From contig JAMCUV010000039.1 of the NCBI GenBank assembly GCA_023379345.1, forward strand, positions 1 through 7,414: a DNA stretch of 7,414 nucleotides. Direction: 5' to 3'. Below the pieces are notes generated by a model. It did not search any database. It was not told the DNA's origin and worked only from the letters and a program-made list of their open reading frames with translations. Of the stretch, positions 5,093-7,414 are shown piece after piece. The position numbers were made by a program, and so were the translations under genes. Position 1 is the first letter of the stretch, and every line of letters begins with the position of its first letter. The DNA comes from Thermoplasmatota archaeon (lineage in GTDB: Archaea > Thermoplasmatota > Thermoplasmata > Thermoplasmatales > Thermoplasmataceae).

Positions 5093-6586
5093 TTGACTGA
5101 CATCATGGGAAACTACGTGAACGGGGATTTTGTTGAAGATGGAAAGAAGACAAAGCTTGTGAGCCCTGCAGATGGGTCCGAAGTGGCAACTGTTGTACTG
5201 GGGAGCAAGAAGTCTGCCATTGAGGCCATAGATGCTGCCGATTCCGCGTTCCATAAGACCTGGGTGAAGACATCCATAGGGGAGAGACAGAAGCTGCTTG
5301 CAAAGCTTGCTGCACTGGTGCAGGATAAGAGCTATGAATATGCCAGGATGGAATCTGCCAACACTGGCAAGACAATAAGGCAGAGCACCCTCATGGATAT
5401 CCCGCTTGGCATATCGCATATTGAGTACTTTTCCAGCACTCAGGAATTCAAGTTTTCAAGGGAGATCAGTCATCCGGAGTACCCTGACACAACCGGTATT
5501 GTGCAGAATGCCCCCATGGGGGTTGTTGGAGCCATTGCCCCATGGAATGTGCCCTTCCTCATGGCAGTATGGAAGATTGCCCCTGCCATTCTTGCAGGAA
5601 ACACAATCGTTCTGAAGCCCTCCCACCACACTCCCGTAACTGCACTGATGCTTGCCAGAGACATAAAGGAGGCCGGTTTTCCTCCTGGCGTCATAAATAT
5701 TGTTGCGGGCACAGGAACCGAAGTTGGCAACACTATCTGTACCGATGACCGTGTGTCCATGATAAGTTTTACGGGTTCAACACAGACAGGCAAAAAGATA
5801 ATGGGCATGGCCGCGGAAAACCTGAAGAAGGTCACACTGGAACTTGGGGGAAAATCCCCGAACATAGTGCTGCCGGATGCGGACCTGGAACATGCGGCGA
5901 AGGGAATACTCTTCGGAATATTTCTGAACTCTGGGCAGCTCTGCGAATCAGGAAGCAGGCTCCTGGTACACCGCAGCGTGAAGGACAGGCTTCTTAAGAG
6001 TATGGAGAAGCATCTTCAGGGCATGAAGGCAGGAAATCCACTTGACATGGAAACTGAGATCAGTGCCATAACAACCCCGGATCAGCTCAGGAAGATCACC
6101 GATCTTGTGGACGATGGATCAGCCCAGGGAGCTACTGTTGTATTCCAGAGGAATCTGGGGCACCAGGTTCCGGATAACGGGCTGTTCTTCCCTCCAACCA
6201 TACTTGACAACGTGACGGAAGCAATGACTGTTGCCAGGGAGGAGATTTTTGGCCCTGTACTGACTGTGACAGAATTCACCCACACAGATGAAGCCGTAAG
6301 GATAGCCAACTCCAGCAAGTACGGCCTCGCATCGGGACTCTGGACCAGGGATATGAAGGCTGCAAAGGAAATAGGGTCCCAGATAGAAGCTGGAACAGTC
6401 TGGATAAATGATTACCACCTGCTTTCCGCTGCTGCGCCCCGGGGAGGATTCAAGAAGAGTGGAATAGGCCGTGAGCTGGGTCTGGAAGGCATCCTTGAAT
6501 ACACACAGACAAGGCACCTGTTCCTGAACGAACATGAGAGCGACTTTGACAGGGTTGCATATGGGCTCATCATTTCAGATGAATAA
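5093..6586 (+). CDS. Aldehyde dehydrogenase, probably NADP-preferring
   Basis: NAD(P)-dependent aldehyde dehydrogenase superfamily member, 497 residues, a normal length. It oxidises an aldehyde to the acid in the cytoplasm. Seen: APWNVP with the oxyanion Asn152, LKPSHHTP with Lys175, FTGST (226-230) in the cofactor fold, LELGGKSPN with general base Glu250, GQLCESG with nucleophile Cys284, and EEIFGPV with Glu384. The 34-residue Glu-Cys spacing agrees with human ALDH2. The Glu that follows KPS/KPA in NAD-specific members is His178 here, which tends to go with NADP use (inference). Start: TTG 5093 and ATG 5105 are both possible; TTG fits the promoter distance and follows GGGGTTG by 7 bases, while ATG gives MGNYVNGDF, a normal family start. 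Transcribed alone, divergent from the transporter and convergent with the ThDP enzyme. Substrate could be a lyase product, an aldehyde from the ThDP enzyme or glyceraldehyde. Confidence 0.92.
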   Translation: MTDIMGNYVNGDFVEDGKKTKLVSPADGSEVATVVLGSKKSAIEAIDAADSAFHKTWVKTSIGERQKLLAKLAALVQDKSYEYARMESANTGKTIRQSTLMDIPLGISHIEYFSSTQEFKFSREISHPEYPDTTGIVQNAPMGVVGAIAPWNVPFLMAVWKIAPAILAGNTIVLKPSHHTPVTALMLARDIKEAGFPPGVINIVAGTGTEVGNTICTDDRVSMISFTGSTQTGKKIMGMAAENLKKVTLELGGKSPNIVLPDADLEHAAKGILFGIFLNSGQLCESGSRLLVHRSVKDRLLKSMEKHLQGMKAGNPLDMETEISAITTPDQLRKITDLVDDGSAQGATVVFQRNLGHQVPDNGLFFPPTILDNVTEAMTVAREEIFGPVLTVTEFTHTDEAVRIANSSKYGLASGLWTRDMKAAKEIGSQIEAGTVWINDYHLLSAAAPRGGFKKSGIGRELGLEGILEYTQTRHLFLNEHESDFDRVAYGLIISDE

Positions 6587-6591
6587 TGCCA

Positions 6592-6607
6592 TGATGGACT
6601 GTCATCA
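6592..6607. terminator. Small hairpin in the convergent gap
   Basis: TGATG and CATCA form a 5-bp stem with a 6-base loop, starting 6 bases after the aldehyde dehydrogenase stop. It is weak and lacks a long T run directly after it, so a role in ending transcription is only possible. A T-rich minus-strand stretch near 6615-6625 could serve the leftward gene. Confidence 0.25.
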
Positions 6608-6622
6608 GGAGATAAAATGAAA

Positions 6623-6652
6623 TTGTCTGGCGGACTTTTGCCCGTCAGATGA
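6623..6652. terminator. Hairpin over the end of the ThDP gene, possible terminator
   Basis: TCTGGCG (6626-6632) pairs with CGTCAGA (6643-6649) with one G-T wobble, and the stem can extend to 10 bp with further wobbles, around a 10-base loop holding TTTT. It includes the stop codon of the leftward ThDP gene. In the 58-bp space between convergent genes it could slow polymerase from either side. Archaeal terminators are mainly T-rich tracts, so confidence is low. Confidence 0.3.
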
Positions 6653-7414
6653 ACATTCTGGGTATTTCCTCACTGGTGTTGATCATCAGGACCTTTGGCT
6701 CATTGTCTTCCCTGAGCCACTGCAGGCTTTCCAGTGCGGAATCAGCCACACGGGCGGGTATGCCGAATGCCGCAACTATGCTGGGAATATCCATCCTGGG
6801 CTGCAGGAAATCCCTGTCCTTCATGTCTGCATAATAGCTTTCCGCGAAGCTTCTCAGTATCATGTACCCACCGTTGTTCAGGATTATGACCTTCACAGGG
6901 AGATCATATTTGCGTATTGTCCACAGTGTCTGCAGCGTGTACATGAATGCCCCGTCTCCAACAACCGCAAGAACCTTATCCCTTGATGTTGCGATGCCAG
7001 CTGCTGCAGGAAGGGCCCAACCCAGCTGGCCGGTCTTGGCAGTGAAATAGGATTGGGGCCTGTAGCCAACAACGTTCCTCAATATCTGTGAAGCAGATAT
7101 GGATTCGTCAACTATGACGTGGTCCGGGAATGTGCGCTTTATCATGGACATTACGTACAGGGGTTCCATTTTCTTTCTGGCAAGTGTCACCGCGGTCTTT
7201 GCTGTATAGTCCACACTCCTGGAAAAATTTCCCTTCTTCTTGACGGATCTTGTCGCCTCCTTCAGGAAAAGTTTTGGATTCATAACATAACCTGTCCCGA
7301 TTTTCCCGGATATGTCAGTGCCTATGCATATTATGTGTTTCCCCTGAAGCAGTGGAGAAGGTGTGTATGGATACAGTGTAATATCCCCGCCAATGACAAT
7401 GATGAGGTCATTGG
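6645..7414 (-). CDS. Thiamine-diphosphate-dependent decarboxylase-like enzyme, C-terminal part (partial)
   Basis: The frame is open from the right edge of the window to the stop at 6645, giving 255 residues. The Met at 7283 is internal: the 43 residues before it, starting NDLIIVIGGD, fit the end of the central domain of ThDP enzymes. The C-terminal ThDP-binding domain follows, with TGQLGWALPAAAG (about 127-139 of the fragment) and the ThDP/Mg motif GDG (152-154) to NN (179-180). The closing part, LNNGGYMILRSFAESYY, is closest in memory to benzoylformate decarboxylase and its relatives (acetolactate synthase, pyruvate decarboxylase superfamily). Such enzymes release CO2 from a 2-oxo acid and leave an aldehyde, or join two units. 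The His in the YHQY segment of benzoylformate decarboxylase seems absent; here the matching piece reads YPYTP, so that exact activity is doubtful. It is convergent with the aldehyde dehydrogenase, a sensible partner. The N-terminal third to half lies outside the window. Confidence 0.85.
   Translation of the reverse strand, partial: NDLIIVIGGDITLYPYTPSPLLQGKHIICIGTDISGKIGTGYVMNPKLFLKEATRSVKKKGNFSRSVDYTAKTAVTLARKKMEPLYVMSMIKRTFPDHVIVDESISASQILRNVVGYRPQSYFTAKTGQLGWALPAAAGIATSRDKVLAVVGDGAFMYTLQTLWTIRKYDLPVKVIILNNGGYMILRSFAESYYADMKDRDFLQPRMDIPSIVAAFGIPARVADSALESLQWLREDNEPKVLMINTSEEIPRMFI

Noticed and set aside
5470..5865. Minus-strand open frame of 131 codons inside the aldehyde dehydrogenase
   Set aside because: Shadow of the most conserved part of the dehydrogenase; no independent coding evidence.
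6645..7283. Reading the ThDP enzyme as a complete 212-residue protein starting at the Met at 7283
   Set aside because: The same frame stays open for 43 more residues to the window edge, and those residues fit the central domain of ThDP enzymes, so the Met is internal and the gene is cut by the window.
1..7414. Mobile elements, CRISPR arrays, tRNA or rRNA genes, prophage or toxin-antitoxin genes
   Set aside because: No spaced repeat array, terminal inverted repeats with transposase, tRNA-like cloverleaf or defence-type domain was seen; the window is filled by ordinary metabolic and transport genes.

Overview
The window looks like chromosomal DNA from an archaeon, most likely a Thermoplasmata/Thermoplasmatales-type acidophile. 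The grounds are A/T-rich TATA-like boxes centred about 26-30 bp upstream of start codons with no usable leader (leaderless transcription), a GGTGA-type Shine-Dalgarno only at an internal operon gene, heavy use of AGG/AGA and ATA codons, TTG/GTG starts, and dense packing with overlapping ends. The taxon is inferred from style and not proven. No rRNA, tRNA, CRISPR array or insertion sequence was seen.

Layout from left to right: (1) the first codons of a leftward gene leaving the window (1-49); (2) a 115-bp divergent promoter region (50-164); (3) a rightward pair, a sphingosine-1-phosphate-lyase-type PLP enzyme (165-1559) and an FGGY carbohydrate kinase (about 1568-3139); (4) a leftward pair whose 3' end overlaps the kinase 3' end by 14 bp, an MDP-1-like HAD phosphatase (3126-3680) behind and overlapping an MFS transporter with FLVCR-like sequence features (3625-4914); (5) a 178-bp divergent regulatory region (4915-5092) with a perfect 12-bp direct repeat, a 14-bp palindrome and a small hairpin; (6) a rightward aldehyde dehydrogenase (5093-6586); (7) a 58-bp convergent gap; (8) the C-terminal 255 residues of a leftward thiamine-diphosphate decarboxylase-like enzyme that runs off the right edge.

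Taken together the genes suggest catabolism of carbonyl and amino-alcohol compounds. A kinase next to an S1P-lyase-like retro-aldol enzyme mirrors the eukaryotic kinase-then-lyase route for sphingoid bases. An aldehyde dehydrogenase nearby could oxidise the aldehyde released by the lyase, or the aldehyde made by the neighbouring ThDP enzyme from a 2-oxo acid. Archaea are not known to make sphingolipids, so the substrate is the main open question. The FGGY kinase lacks the usual xylulokinase substrate residues, and the aldehyde dehydrogenase carries His where NAD-specific relatives carry Glu. These functional links are inference; the family assignments of the single genes are well supported by motifs.
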